In this document: piece after piece, positions 1 to 10,015 of the stretch
How positions within the stretch are numbered: position 1 is the first letter of the stretch
Layout: each line of letters begins with the position of its first letter
Source of the DNA: Fragilaria radians
Taxonomy: Eukaryota > Bacillariophyta > Fragilariophyceae > Fragilariales > Fragilariaceae
Direction: 5' to 3'
Length of the DNA stretch: 16,641 nucleotides
NCBI GenBank assembly: GCA_900642245.1
Contig: CAAAJI010000176.1
Coordinates: 4,278-20,918 of the forward strand
Position numbers and translations under genes: made by a program
Notes under the pieces: model-generated
Databases searched by the model: none
Seen by the model: only the letters and a program-made list of their open reading frames with translations
Told to the model about the DNA's origin: nothing

Positions 1-2177
1 TCCATGACACCAATCGGGACATGATGCAATTATCATTGCGACAAATATTACAAAATAGAATGAATCGTTTGTCTGATGCCATGAAAGATATCCTGATAAC
101 TGCTGCATTTTTGCAATCAACAGTCCTTAATGTTGAGCTCCTGTCACGGATTGAAACTAATTCTTTAGCTGAATTTTTGATTGTTGCTCTAGAAAATAAA
201 ATTGTGTTGTTGGAAGGGGGGAAATACGTTTGGGCACATGATGAGATTGAAGCTGCAGCGTACTTTCTCATGGATAGCCAGAAAAGGGAGAAAACGCATT
301 TGACTATCGGGCGAAAGCTTTGGAAGTGTTTGGAGGTTGAAGAAGTGAAAGCAAACATATTTTTGGTGTTAAATCAGTATAAACGTGCTGAGAATATCAT
401 CACGAAACAAGATGAACGAAATGCTGTGGGCTTGATGTGCTTATGGGCTGGAGAAAGCGCTATTCGATCCTCGTCTTTTCATGCTGCGAAACTATACCTG
501 GAGTTCGGAGTCGATCTTTTGCATAAAAACAATAGCCATCCCGACTATGATCTATCGATCTCGATATTGAGTCTTGCAGCCGAATGTGCATTTTGTCAAT
601 CAGGTAAGACAATGGAATCTTTGGCTTAAATTCTATTTCATTTCTCTTAATGCCAAGTAAGAGTTTGACAAAGCAGAAACCATGTCTCTCCAGGTTTTGG
701 ATATTGTTAACTGTCTTCAAGATGGAATTCGGATGCATGTTCTTCATGTGTGCATTCTCACCTCACGCGGAAATCTTGTTGATTCACGAAGGTACTGCAT
801 CTCACTTTTGAAGAGGTTAGGTCAACGATTTCCAAAAAGGGCAAAGAAATGGGATGTTGCCATAGCCTATAAGAAAATCAAGAGAAAATTACGGGGAAAA
901 TCCAATGAAGCATTACTTCGACTACAATTGATGACTGATACCGACTTTTTGGCAGTTATGCAAATATTGAATGTAATGATTGTAAGTGTCTATACGACAG
1001 ATCCTTTATTTTCTCCCCTAATTGCCATTCGAATGGTAGAACTTTCTCTTATCTACGGCCTAAATTCTATTTCGTCAATAGGATTTGCTATGTACAGTAT
1101 GCTCTCATGCAGCCTTGAAAATGATGTTGAGCCAGGATACAGATATGGAGAATTATCTCTTCGCCTTCTTGAAAAGTTTAATTGTATTGAATTTCTCCCT
1201 CGAGTTTATTCCGCATTCTACGGCTTTTCATCAAGTTGGAGAAATCCATTTTCTAACTCTCTATCGCAACTCAAATATGCTCATCAAATTGCATTGGAAA
1301 CAGCTGACCTTGAATTTGCGCTCATCAATGCCAATGTTTTTGGAGTGAGTTGATCAAAAATCTGAGTTTTCTGCTCGTTTTCTAATCTCTAACTTTATCA
1401 TGACTCATGCAGTACATTGCCTTCAACTCAGGGGTACACTTAAGTGTTTGTGATCATCAAATAGGATATTTTATTACATCATTACAGTCAAGTAATCCCA
1501 CCTTACATGCTTCCACATTATTTACTTTACGCCCCTTGAGTCAATTGATACGAAATCTTATGGGAAAGAATACAACACACAACACGATTTTATCTGGAGA
1601 TGTCATTGCTGAGGAAGATTCGATCTCAATTTTGAGGGAGTCTAAGAACCAGATTTTGCTACCCTGGTTACACTATCAAATCTCATTTTTATGTTATGTG
1701 TTCGGAAGCTTTGAAAGAGCTGCGAAAGAAATAAAGAAAACTCAACCGATAACGTCATTTGCTTTTGCAAGTGTAGAAGTGAGCTTTGTTATCATGCTAG
1801 ATGGATTGATTCACTTAACTCCCGGGAAGCATAGATCATTTGCCACCGCCAGGCGTCGAGTTGCCATATTGCAACGGACTGCGAGAAAAGCACCGCATCA
1901 CCTTTTGACGTGCCTTAATTTTCTTGAAGCGGAATTGGCAGGACACTTAGGAAGCTATGATGACGCTGTTGCTAAGTTTATGGTCGCAGCTGCCTTAGCC
2001 AAAGAATCAAATTCATTGATTCATCTTGGACTAATATATGAAAGATTTGGCGACTTTTACTCTCGACATGGAAAGTTTGATTACAGCCAAGAGTGTTACA
2101 GGAATGCAGTGACAGCTTTTCACGATGTAGGCGCAGCAGCAAAAGTGGCGCAGATTTTACAGCTTCATCCTGAATAG
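1..2177 (+). CDS. COG3899-like AAA ATPase/TPR signalling protein, C-terminal part (5' partial)
   Basis: Exons are 1(frame from 3)-603, 662-1344 and 1413-2177, giving 682 visible residues. The introns are 604-661 (58 nt, gtaaga donor, phase 1) and 1345-1412 (68 nt, gtgagt donor, gcag acceptor, phase 0). Joining them restores a TPR-like helix (EFDKAET) and the segment NVFG/YIAFNSG. The first visible part matches the end of a STAND/AAA-type predicted ATPase: the winged-helix-like LSDAMKDILITAAFL, then VWAHDEIEAAAYFL, which corresponds to the FAHDRIQQAAY signature of COG3899 proteins. The rest is helical and TPR-like, including a typical C-terminal helix pair ending GAAAKVAQIL. In this family such modules couple a kinase or cyclase to protein partners. 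The frame is open at the left edge, so the N-terminal ATPase core and any kinase domain lie outside. No GAF, histidine-kinase or cyclase domain follows before the stop. Family call is by eye; function is inferred. Confidence 0.8.
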
Positions 2178-2449
2178 AAATCGCAAGAATTCGTGTCTCT
2201 TTAATAACTTTGTATGCAGTTTACGTTTGACAAAGATGCACGTTAATACTCTTTACATTCCTCTTACAGTATGTTGATTTGAAATTGGAAGGTAATGATA
2301 CGGCAAAGGGATTGTTTCAAATTTCCTGATTAAGGGGCGTGTAAGAGACGACATAAGGGGAAGTAATTTGGCTTTTAGTCCGAAGCATTCGAAGGATGGA
2401 AAAAGTTGATTTCATTAAAATCGTGTGTAATACACTATTTTATTTCTAT

Positions 2450-4772
2450 TTAGTCAACATTTGCTTGAGCTGACGGAGACTCATTGGAATTCTGTCTTTC
2501 ATCGGGATCAGTTTCGACTCTTTCTCCCCGCCTATTTTTCCAAAGTAAAAAGGTTGTAACGAGAGCAAGAGCGATCAAAGCTGCAATAACACCGAGAACT
2601 AATGGTACCAAAGAATGTGCGCTGGTGATCTGGCCTTCGTTTTGTGGATTTTCAGATTCCGATTCCACGCCTGATATTTCGCTCTGAGTCCAAAACGCGA
2701 CCCTTTCAATCCCTTTAGATGGTGATAAAAAAGTATTATTTGTCATCCCTTCCTTTATGTTCGCAAGAACAACGCTAAAGATCGTATTAGGACTGTTTGC
2801 CTCATCATCAATGAAGATTGTGAGTTTGCCTTGAATAACTTGGCATTTATTTTTCGCGCTTTTGTGCTGAGCACAGTCAAGACTAATTAGAATGGCATCG
2901 TCAGGCTTTAAGGATATTCCAATCGCCATACTCGTGTACGTATTTATGCTAATCATCGGAAGGTTACACTTTTCTGGAAATAGTACAGGAAGTAAGAAAT
3001 TATTGAAGGTTCTTTCAAGGTTGGCAATCCCATACTTGAAGGAGGAGTTTGGATTAATTTCCAGCTCATACTTAAATCTGACAATAATCGCGATGGAGTG
3101 ATCTGAGGAGCCAAAGAATCCGTTCTGGTCAACAGCACATTTTCCCATGTCAGTAAAATATGGAGGGACTGACGGTGTCACTGCGTAATTGACTGGATTA
3201 CGAGATGTCAACGTAATCTGAGATGGGGCTGGAGAAAGAGAGTCATCACGTATCTTTGGGATGTTTTGAGGTGAAAAAAATGGTTGAGGACTCATTATTG
3301 ATAGCGGTGATTGACTAAAAGCGTTTTCCGGAGACTTTAATTCGATTTGATTTGACGATGAATTATCGGATGGCAATAGAGTCGTCGGGTTCATATATTT
3401 TTGGGTAGGCTTCATAGTTGTGGTCACTGGGATGAAGACTGGTGTAGGATTGACTGAAAAACTGTGAACTGGAAGATGACTATTTGTTGAAGTTAAAAAA
3501 GGAAAAGAAGTAGGCGGAGTGGTGTTGAAGGAAATTTGAATCTCCGGAAAAGTTATAGTAGGTTTGCTTGACTTTTCTGGAGATGAGCTTTCAACCAAAA
3601 TAGGTATTTCTGATACCACCTTGATTGTAGGCTTTCCTTTAGTTGGATAAATTGGTGTGATCTGCGGTGCTGGGGTGTAAATTCCTTTTGAAGTTGTAGG
3701 ATATTTACTTGGGAAATTCGTAGTATTGTTCCCTGTTGCTGGAGACTCTTGGTCATGTGCTTTGAAATTAGGCATCGAGGGTAAAATCTCTGGACTAGTC
3801 GATTGATAGGAGGGCGAATCAGTTGTGATTTCCATAGGATAATTTGCTGGTTTCGCAGTGTCGTCGTGAAAGTCAAATGCTTAAATGGATTATATAAGGG
3901 ATTGAAGCAAACTAGTAAAGTGAGTTTCTTTATTGAAGATAACCACAAAATTGTAGGAAAAATATCGACACTCAGCATACGTCATAGACGTCCACTTACT
4001 TGGTGTATTGACTGGAGCTATGGTTCTTTCAAAAGCAGGCAGACTTGTTGCGATTGAAAATGGCGTTGGAAATTCAACTGTAGAGGAAAGGGAAGGAGCT
4101 CTAGATATCTTAACATCCGAAATATTTCCTGGAGGTTCCTTGGTTGGAATTCTACTCTTCTTCATACCGGGCACACTGATTGGACGATCGTAATTTGGCT
4201 TGCAAGATGGAAGCTTTACTTTTTGAGGGCTTTGCAATGTTGGTGATTTGGAAATTTGAAGGGAGGGACTTATAGGGTGGTAACTATAGTGCAAAGGTTT
4301 TATGGTTTGAGCCTTTCCGGATGACTGGCTTGGTCCCGCGTAAACGGGGCTTGGTTGTCTGGTCCTCTTTCCTTTCTTCGTAGGAGGCTTTTTTGAAGAT
4401 TTGTTTGACATCGAACAAGAAGGAGCTTTGAAACGACGTTAGAAGCATAATGGTAAAATAGATAAATTATGCTACGGAATTACAATCGATGGCTGAAGCA
4501 ACAAAAGTCAAGAACGTAGGTTACTCACCAAATGTTTCACAAGAAGGATAGTAATCGTGCTGAGGCATCCTATTAGGAATAGAATCGACACTGTCTTGTG
4601 GCGGCCATTCAATATAAGGTCGCTTAGTGAACATTCCCTTTCCTTGAGGTTGAAGCGTTTTCGCATAGCGATTTACTCCAGAAGCAAACATGAATGCATT
4701 AAAAATGAAAAAGGAGAAAAGCAGACTTTCCCATGACCTTTTAATTGGAATCGTAATCATTGTTGGTCCCAT
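2450..4772 (-). CDS. Pro/Ser/Thr-rich type I single-pass membrane (surface) protein
   Basis: Exons on the minus strand are 4772-4529, 4425-4000 and 3846-2450; introns are 4528-4426 (gtgagt donor) and 3999-3847 (gtaagt donor, ccag acceptor). Both junctions are phase 1 and keep the frame, giving 688 residues. The start at 4772 places a signal peptide at about residues 5-31 (hydrophobic LLFSFFIFNAFMFA ending ASG). An in-frame ATG at 4943 and one at 4760 are alternatives. Residues 32 to about 450 are low-complexity and rich in Pro, Ser, Thr and Lys, with no obvious fold and probable O-glycosylation. Residues about 472-615 look like a folded domain with several cysteines and an IIVRFKYELEI strand followed by a LERTFNNFLLPVLF helix. 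A transmembrane helix follows at about 636-659, with a KNRRGER stop-transfer and a short acidic tail. The architecture resembles diatom cell-surface or wall-associated proteins; the ligand and role are unknown. Convergent with the upstream plus-strand gene. Confidence 0.8.
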
Positions 4773-5269
4773 CTGAAAAATGACTTCGATGTAACTCAGC
4801 CGGAAATGAAAAAAGTGAGAAGAAATAGAGGTGAATTTCTTGGAAATTCTGAGACAAGGCGGTAGAAGCAATTTCTTCCATACAAAACCTCGAATCGATT
4901 GAGATTCTAAACGTAAAATGCTACACACTTCTATGTATCCCATATAAGACTGCTTTATCTTAGAATTTGAGATTTCTCTCTATACTCTCGATACGATTCG
5001 GTTGGGTCCATTCGCTTCCATAGGGCATCGACATATCATGAATTTATACGTACGATTTTAACGAATATCTAGGGGGGGAAACATTCCATTATCAAAAGGC
5101 TAAATCCTTTAAATGCCTTTCCTCTTCATAAAATGTTTCTTATTGTTCATGTATTTATATCTACATATTTGAATGTTCCTTAATTGTCGAAGCTTGCAAT
5201 GCACAACTCCATTGCGTCAAATTTTTGGAGGTGCCCACATGAATGATATGAGTCTTTATCGTGAATACT
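4773..5269. other. Intergenic stretch, head of one minus gene to tail of the next
   Basis: This AT-rich 497-bp stretch holds the 5' leader and promoter of the surface-protein gene and the 3' end of the PH-like gene. The surface-protein frame stays open upstream of 4772 as far as an ATG at 4943, but that 57-residue extension would bury the signal peptide, so I treat it as leader. A run of seven G lies near 5072. I see no further gene or RNA. Confidence 0.5.
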
Positions 5270-5983
5270 TTACTTTGCATTACTTTCCTGGATTTTAGAC
5301 TTTACTAACGAGCCAGTAACGATTCTTTCCTGGTGCTTTGATGAAGCAGCCACTATGTCGCAAAATCGTTTTGCAATTGTCCTGTCATTAGATTTGTCAA
5401 ATGTAAACTGGTAAGCGAGACCTCCCCTATCATCTTTTAGAAGGACTGTCACGAAGTCAGAATTTGATGTCTTGACGGATGTCGGACTAATAGTTACCGA
5501 ACATTTATCTGGGTTTTTAGGATCTTCTACAATTGTTGCCATCTGATGCAAGGGAATCGCATAAAGGGGTTGGAGCTCATTTTCGTCTATGAAGATAAAA
5601 CAGCAGTCATTCTTAATCACAGTATAACGCTTTATTTCGCCGAAAGAAACAAAGTCTCGTTCTCTAAAGCACCAAGGTAGCAATGCAGCAAGACAATTTT
5701 CATTCTGGTTTCCTCCCTTCAGCACGGCTGCGACGCCCTCGAAATCAGCACCACTCTTTCCCCTTAAGTTTTTAACTGAGATATTATTTCCATCCTGTGT
5801 CTGCGTGATGGAAGGTGCATGGATCTTAGGATCGAAGAGAACTGCTGGATCTACGAATTCTGCGCGATCTGCTGTTGCTGCGTCTGCTTCCGTTGCACTG
5901 TCCGTTGCCGCACACTCGACAACAGGCGCTCGTTCCGACGTGGCAGCCTCTACTTCTGGTGCAGGTTGAGCTAAGCCCTTCAT
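5270..5983 (-). CDS. Hypothetical protein with PH-like domain and Ala/Glu-rich N-terminus
   Basis: A single-exon frame of 237 residues with an ATG start at 5983. Residues 1-45 are low-complexity, rich in Ala, Glu, Thr and Asp, with loosely repeated AAT-containing units, and are probably disordered. Residues about 95-213 have the strand pattern of a pleckstrin-homology fold: a WCFRERDFVSFGEIKRYTVI start, CCFIFIDENE, LYAIPLHQMATIVED, a FVTVLLKDD strand and a closing amphipathic helix around IAKRFCDIVAAS. This is a fold-level resemblance only; no catalytic residues are expected. PH-like domains bind phosphoinositides or proteins, but whether this one does is not visible. There is no signal peptide or membrane helix, so it is likely cytosolic. 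The closing helix and the short basic tail (LVKSK) suggest a complete protein. Confidence 0.7.
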   Translation of the reverse strand: MKGLAQPAPEVEAATSERAPVVECAATDSATEADAATADRAEFVDPAVLFDPKIHAPSITQTQDGNNISVKNLRGKSGADFEGVAAVLKGGNQNENCLAALLPWCFRERDFVSFGEIKRYTVIKNDCCFIFIDENELQPLYAIPLHQMATIVEDPKNPDKCSVTISPTSVKTSNSDFVTVLLKDDRGGLAYQFTFDKSNDRTIAKRFCDIVAASSKHQERIVTGSLVKSKIQESNAK

Positions 5984-8427
5984 GAATAATTCTTTTGATA
6001 GACGAGTTGTAGAGAGATAAGCAATTCTAAACGATCGTGTTTTAAGTGTGTTGTGATTGCAATTCGGGTTCTCAGTCGGGGAAAAAAAAACGTTAGGAGC
6101 AAACTTGTACTGAAAAAATTACAAAAATTTCCCATCGTACTGAACAGAGGAAAAAGGAGACTACGTAATTATTGATGAAGTTCAACTCACATCTTAAAGA
6201 AAATGTTTGGAAAATGTGGATTGGGATGATTCATATTTTGCTTTCCTACGATAAATAAGGTCATAATTTTCCTGTACATCTTCATCATGAGCAAAAAGTG
6301 GTTGCCTTTTTTTAATCCCCAATCCAACTGTTAAAGCACTCAGCAACATTGATGTAACATGGTCCTATTTTGGCAATATAGAAAATATTTTGCCCAGCAA
6401 CACCGGGACAATTGATCCAACTATTCGTAAGCATCATCATTAACACCTTGTTATTGGGCCAAAAGATTGTAAATTCTTGAAGTTTTGTTGTTTTTGCTGC
6501 CAACCATAGTCGTCACATAAAGGCAGATACAACTTTAATTATAGACTTCAAGCTTTGTCAAGTGCTTGACGCAATAGCAATGGCTAGCTGGTGGTAGATA
6601 TGTTTTTGAGAATCTAAGAATCCCTTTTCGCAGATGTGTAAAAACACTTTTAGAGAACTTGGTAGGATTGATGAGGCAACAATTCCTCCATAGCTTTATC
6701 TACCCTGCATTCATTGGCGTTAGTGTTGTTTGGCATACAACTTGAAAACACACCCAACCAAACTTGTCAAAGATATAAAGAAAAAGGGTGATAAAAATTC
6801 CTCCATAAGATGATATTGATACAGAGAAACAATATGAAGGCAAATCAAATTACTTTAATAGGGCACATTTCAATTTACTTTGTCAGACCGTTTGCATTCT
6901 TAGCTTGGGCTTTAAAATATCATGATTGACTCCACTTTCGTACACCACACTTGATTACATGGTAACATCCTTTTCAACAAAAACTAATTACTATGGAATA
7001 GACATCAGTAAAGTCCTTCCTTCTTCCTCGAAATTTCTCTTTTATCTCTACCATCGGAATCTACGCTTAGACATTTTTTCTCTATTTTGTCAAGAAATCA
7101 TGGTAATCTTGGCACCCTTCCAAAGATTGCTCTCTTTATCAATTGATCGATACATATCATGTTTAATTGATGCATAGGTTTTATTTTCATTATTCAATGT
7201 TTAGCTTTAATAGAAGCCGCGTTTTTGATCATCCTTGATAATGAAAATTCCATGTCAAGTTCAGCTATAGGCAAAATGAAACAGGAATCGGATGCTTATT
7301 TTTCATACTTGTGGAGCACTCGAAACGAGGATAACGCAAGCGCGTTTCCATCAAGGACATTTTCATTATGGAGCGATGAAAAAAGGTGTCTATTCGGTTT
7401 GAATTGAGCAAGAAACTCCAGTAACGAAAATTTAATATTTACTTCTACAAAAGGTCACTAAAGCTTTACTAGGTGAAATAATGGCTTAAAGGTCACTAAA
7501 CTTTGTGAAATATTGGCTTCAAACAATTGATAACTTCCTATCTTGAAAGCGATGTACTCATCGGGTCTTCATGGTAGTTAGTGCGGTTTTTCAAATGAAA
7601 TATTCTGATCGTTGGAATGCATTATACTCATGCCATGGGCCCTTTCACTAATTGCCAATTATGTGCTAGTAGATTAAATGACTGAATATAAGCCTAACTT
7701 ATAAAATGACTGTATTTTTATCAGCAAATCACAGTAAAGCAACTAAAATGTAGGTCGCAATTCAAAGATTCTTTTCAGGATATGTAGGTCAGATATCGTC
7801 ATAACTCGATGGAGAATATTTGTAATGCATTCATGAATAAACACAGGGAAAAACGACTATCTACTGGAAAGTTGTAAACAGACCGTGGAGAAGTAACTTT
7901 GACACATGGATAATGTCAACATTTGGCTTGACCAAAGAGGCAAGCATGATTGCTTATTTCTGCTGTCGGCTGAATGATCAATTGCGCGATGTCATCTCCC
8001 GATTTTTCTGGGTATGCGCCTAAACTATGCATTCGAGGGGGAGGGAGTAACTGAAATAAAGTTACATTAAAATGCCATACATAAGAGGGTTTCTACGCAA
8101 CGTTATACCAGTCCTATTTCTCAATACTAACTTCTGGAATTATGCTTGTTTTTGCACTAAGACCGAATTCCATTTAGGGTTTGTAATTAGGCTAAATTTG
8201 CAATTTCAAAAATAATGAGACAGTACTGGTAGAGTTGAGGAAATACATACTGAGATGTTCTTTTTCCGATACAAGAGCCCCTTTCTAATGGTGTTCCAAT
8301 ACTTGTAGACTGTGTGAATAATTTTGTTGTACTCCGAGTAAATCAAGTACCAGAAGCACTTCCTAACCAGATGTTGTGAATGACGCTAGCCTACTAGGCT
8401 CCCAAAAATATATCTTTTCCTCTCTCA
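5984..8427. other. Gene-poor 2.4-kb intergenic region
   Basis: AT-rich sequence with stops in all frames. The longest frames (6312-6503 minus; 6926-7177 and 7225-7407 plus) lack recognisable domains, splice partners or family resemblance, and the last opens only on a non-ATG codon. A two-unit imperfect tandem repeat lies at 7450-7519. A short inverted repeat (ttgaca/tgtcaa) lies near 7900-7920. Promoters of the flanking divergent genes (PH-like on minus, YrdC-like on plus) must lie at its ends. I find no tRNA, rRNA or transposase. Confidence 0.5.
7450..7519. repeat. Two-copy imperfect tandem repeat
   Basis: Unit 1 (7450-7487, 38 nt) and unit 2 (7488-7519, 32 nt) share the start aaaggtcactaaa and the end ttggctt/atggctt. 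They differ by a small internal deletion and a few substitutions. It looks like a local duplication in non-coding DNA. Confidence 0.7.
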
Positions 8428-9801
8428 ATGACGCCTTCGACAACAACGGGAGAAAGAACAATAGTATCACCTAACAACACCACAACCTTGATACATAATG
8501 ATAAAGCTAAGAAGAGGCCGTTACCGATCAGTTCCTCTTCTGTGTCGAAAAAGAGGAGAGGGCTAGTGACCAGAACCCACTCACCCAAAAGTCAGGTGAG
8601 TTTCTTTCATTCTTTAGCCTCGTTTTACACCCCAATCATGTTTGAGGAAATCAGTCTCATGAGTCTTCCTTTAAACTTTCTGTTTAGTCTTCACCTCTTG
8701 CTACACCGTACGTTAAAGTGAACCCCAATATTCCATTACCCTTTTCTGGATTCGATGTTCGAAAAGTGTCACCTACTGTCAAAGGTGTCACAGAAGCATC
8801 TAGACTAATTAACCTTGGAAAAATTGTAGTCCTTCCCACGGAGACTGTATATATGACATGTACCTCTATCAACCCCAAGGAAGAGAGTTCGGAGGCTGTA
8901 TTAAAACATCGTAAGTGTGTTCCAGAAAATAGATCTTTTTCCTAGGTAGTGTTGAAAATTTCGCTCAACGAGCTTTCATCTAGTTTGTCAAATTTCTCCC
9001 AATCCAGAGAATACTCCTATTCTCTTCTTACATCGCCCTCTGGCTAGCTTAAGGAAATTCCTTACGTTTCCCTTGAAGCCATACGCAATTCAAGAAAAGG
9101 ACGGAAAAGCCTCTCTCCCTATTGTGTTCTGTGAGAAAAAAGAAGTCATTCACCGTTTATCTCAAAAATTCTGGCCTGGTCCTGTAACACTGTATCTTCG
9201 AATTACAGATGAGAATCTTCCCTACTTGCCTACTCATAATTGCAAAGACGACAAGCGTTATCTTGGACTCTCCAATCCATCACATCCACTCATGAATCGA
9301 TTCTTAAAGGATACTTCATTGTCTTCGGGAAGTGACCGAATTGTAGTAGGGGTGCCAACGTCACACCGAAATCAAGATGATTCGCTCCATTATCTAACCA
9401 AAGCTGACGATGTTTGTTATCATTATTGCTCCTTGTTATGTCCAGCTTCTTCCTCAACCTCTGTCCATGTTCTGGATGGAGAAGATAAGCGTGAGCTATT
9501 TGCTGTTCCAACTTGTCAATATGGTATGCCTTCTCCAACATCTCTCTGGATTGATGACTCCATCCGAACGATATATCTTCGAGGAACGAAAGATGGACCT
9601 GAGGATACGATATTCTCATCGTCCTTACCTTCCCTCGTGAGTATCACTCAAGCATTAGAGTTAACGCAAAGCGATATCCCTACCACATCATCGGACCCTC
9701 AAAATAGTCAATCTTTGGATGAACGTCGTAAACATCGCAATCGTGTGGTTGCTGCTGTATTGCGCAAATGGAAAGTTATAGACCAACGAACAGAAGCTTG
9801 A
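8428..9801 (+). CDS. Divergent YrdC/Sua5-like domain protein
   Basis: Exons are 8428-8595, 8688-8910 and 9008-9801; introns are 8596-8687 (gtgagt donor, tttag acceptor, phase 0) and 8911-9007 (gtaagt donor, ccag acceptor, phase 1). The product has 394 residues. The N-terminus is Ser/Thr-rich and basic (KAKKRPLP, KKRRG). Residues about 83-250 follow the YrdC/Sua5 order: GKIVVLPTETVY (about 100-111), a KH..TPILFLH segment where the family has KGRP..PLIVHI, FWPGPVTLYL (about 185), and GLSNPSHPLMNRFL where the family has AVRIPNHPL. The C-terminal part has VHVLDGE, VPTCQYG and LWIDD. YrdC/Sua5 enzymes make threonylcarbamoyl-AMP for t6A37 of tRNA. Here the GLG after TETVY reads MTC, the KxR motif reads KHQ and the SAN motif is absent, so activity is doubtful. 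Convergent with the VAP gene (214 bp between stops). Confidence 0.75.
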
Positions 9802-10015
9802 AGCATTCGAATAAGTTTACATTCTTAGATTCTAGACTGTGGCAGTCATCTTATCCTTGACTCCACGTTCTTACGTTACGTGTCAATACATATGATTAGA
9901 GATAATTCTTATTCACTATTAATCCCATGGTTACATGCCTAACATTTTGGAATTTGATATTAAAGAGGAACACCACATCCTGGAAGAATATTTTTTCACC
10001 ACTAATTCTCTGTAA
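9802..10015. other. Short convergent intergenic (shared 3' regions)
   Basis: The 214 bp lie between the stop of the YrdC-like gene (plus) and the stop of the VAP gene (minus). They should contain both 3' UTRs and poly(A) sites. I see no other feature. Confidence 0.5.

Noticed and set aside
3553..4057. Open frames on both strands overlapping the surface-protein exons
   Set aside because: They are shadows of the Pro/Ser/Thr-rich exons, lack domain resemblance, and one runs through the well-supported intron 3847-3999.
6312..6503. Frame of 63 codons on the minus strand
   Set aside because: No domain, no splice partners, and the opposite strand is equally open; it looks like chance in AT-rich DNA.
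6926..7407. Two plus-strand frames of 83 and 60 codons
   Set aside because: Composition is typical of random AT-rich sequence; the second starts on a non-ATG codon and neither resembles a known protein or transposase.
9290..9640. Antisense and alternative-frame ORFs across the YrdC-like exon 3
   Set aside because: The main frame carries the family motifs (FWPGP, VHVLDGE); the others are shadows.
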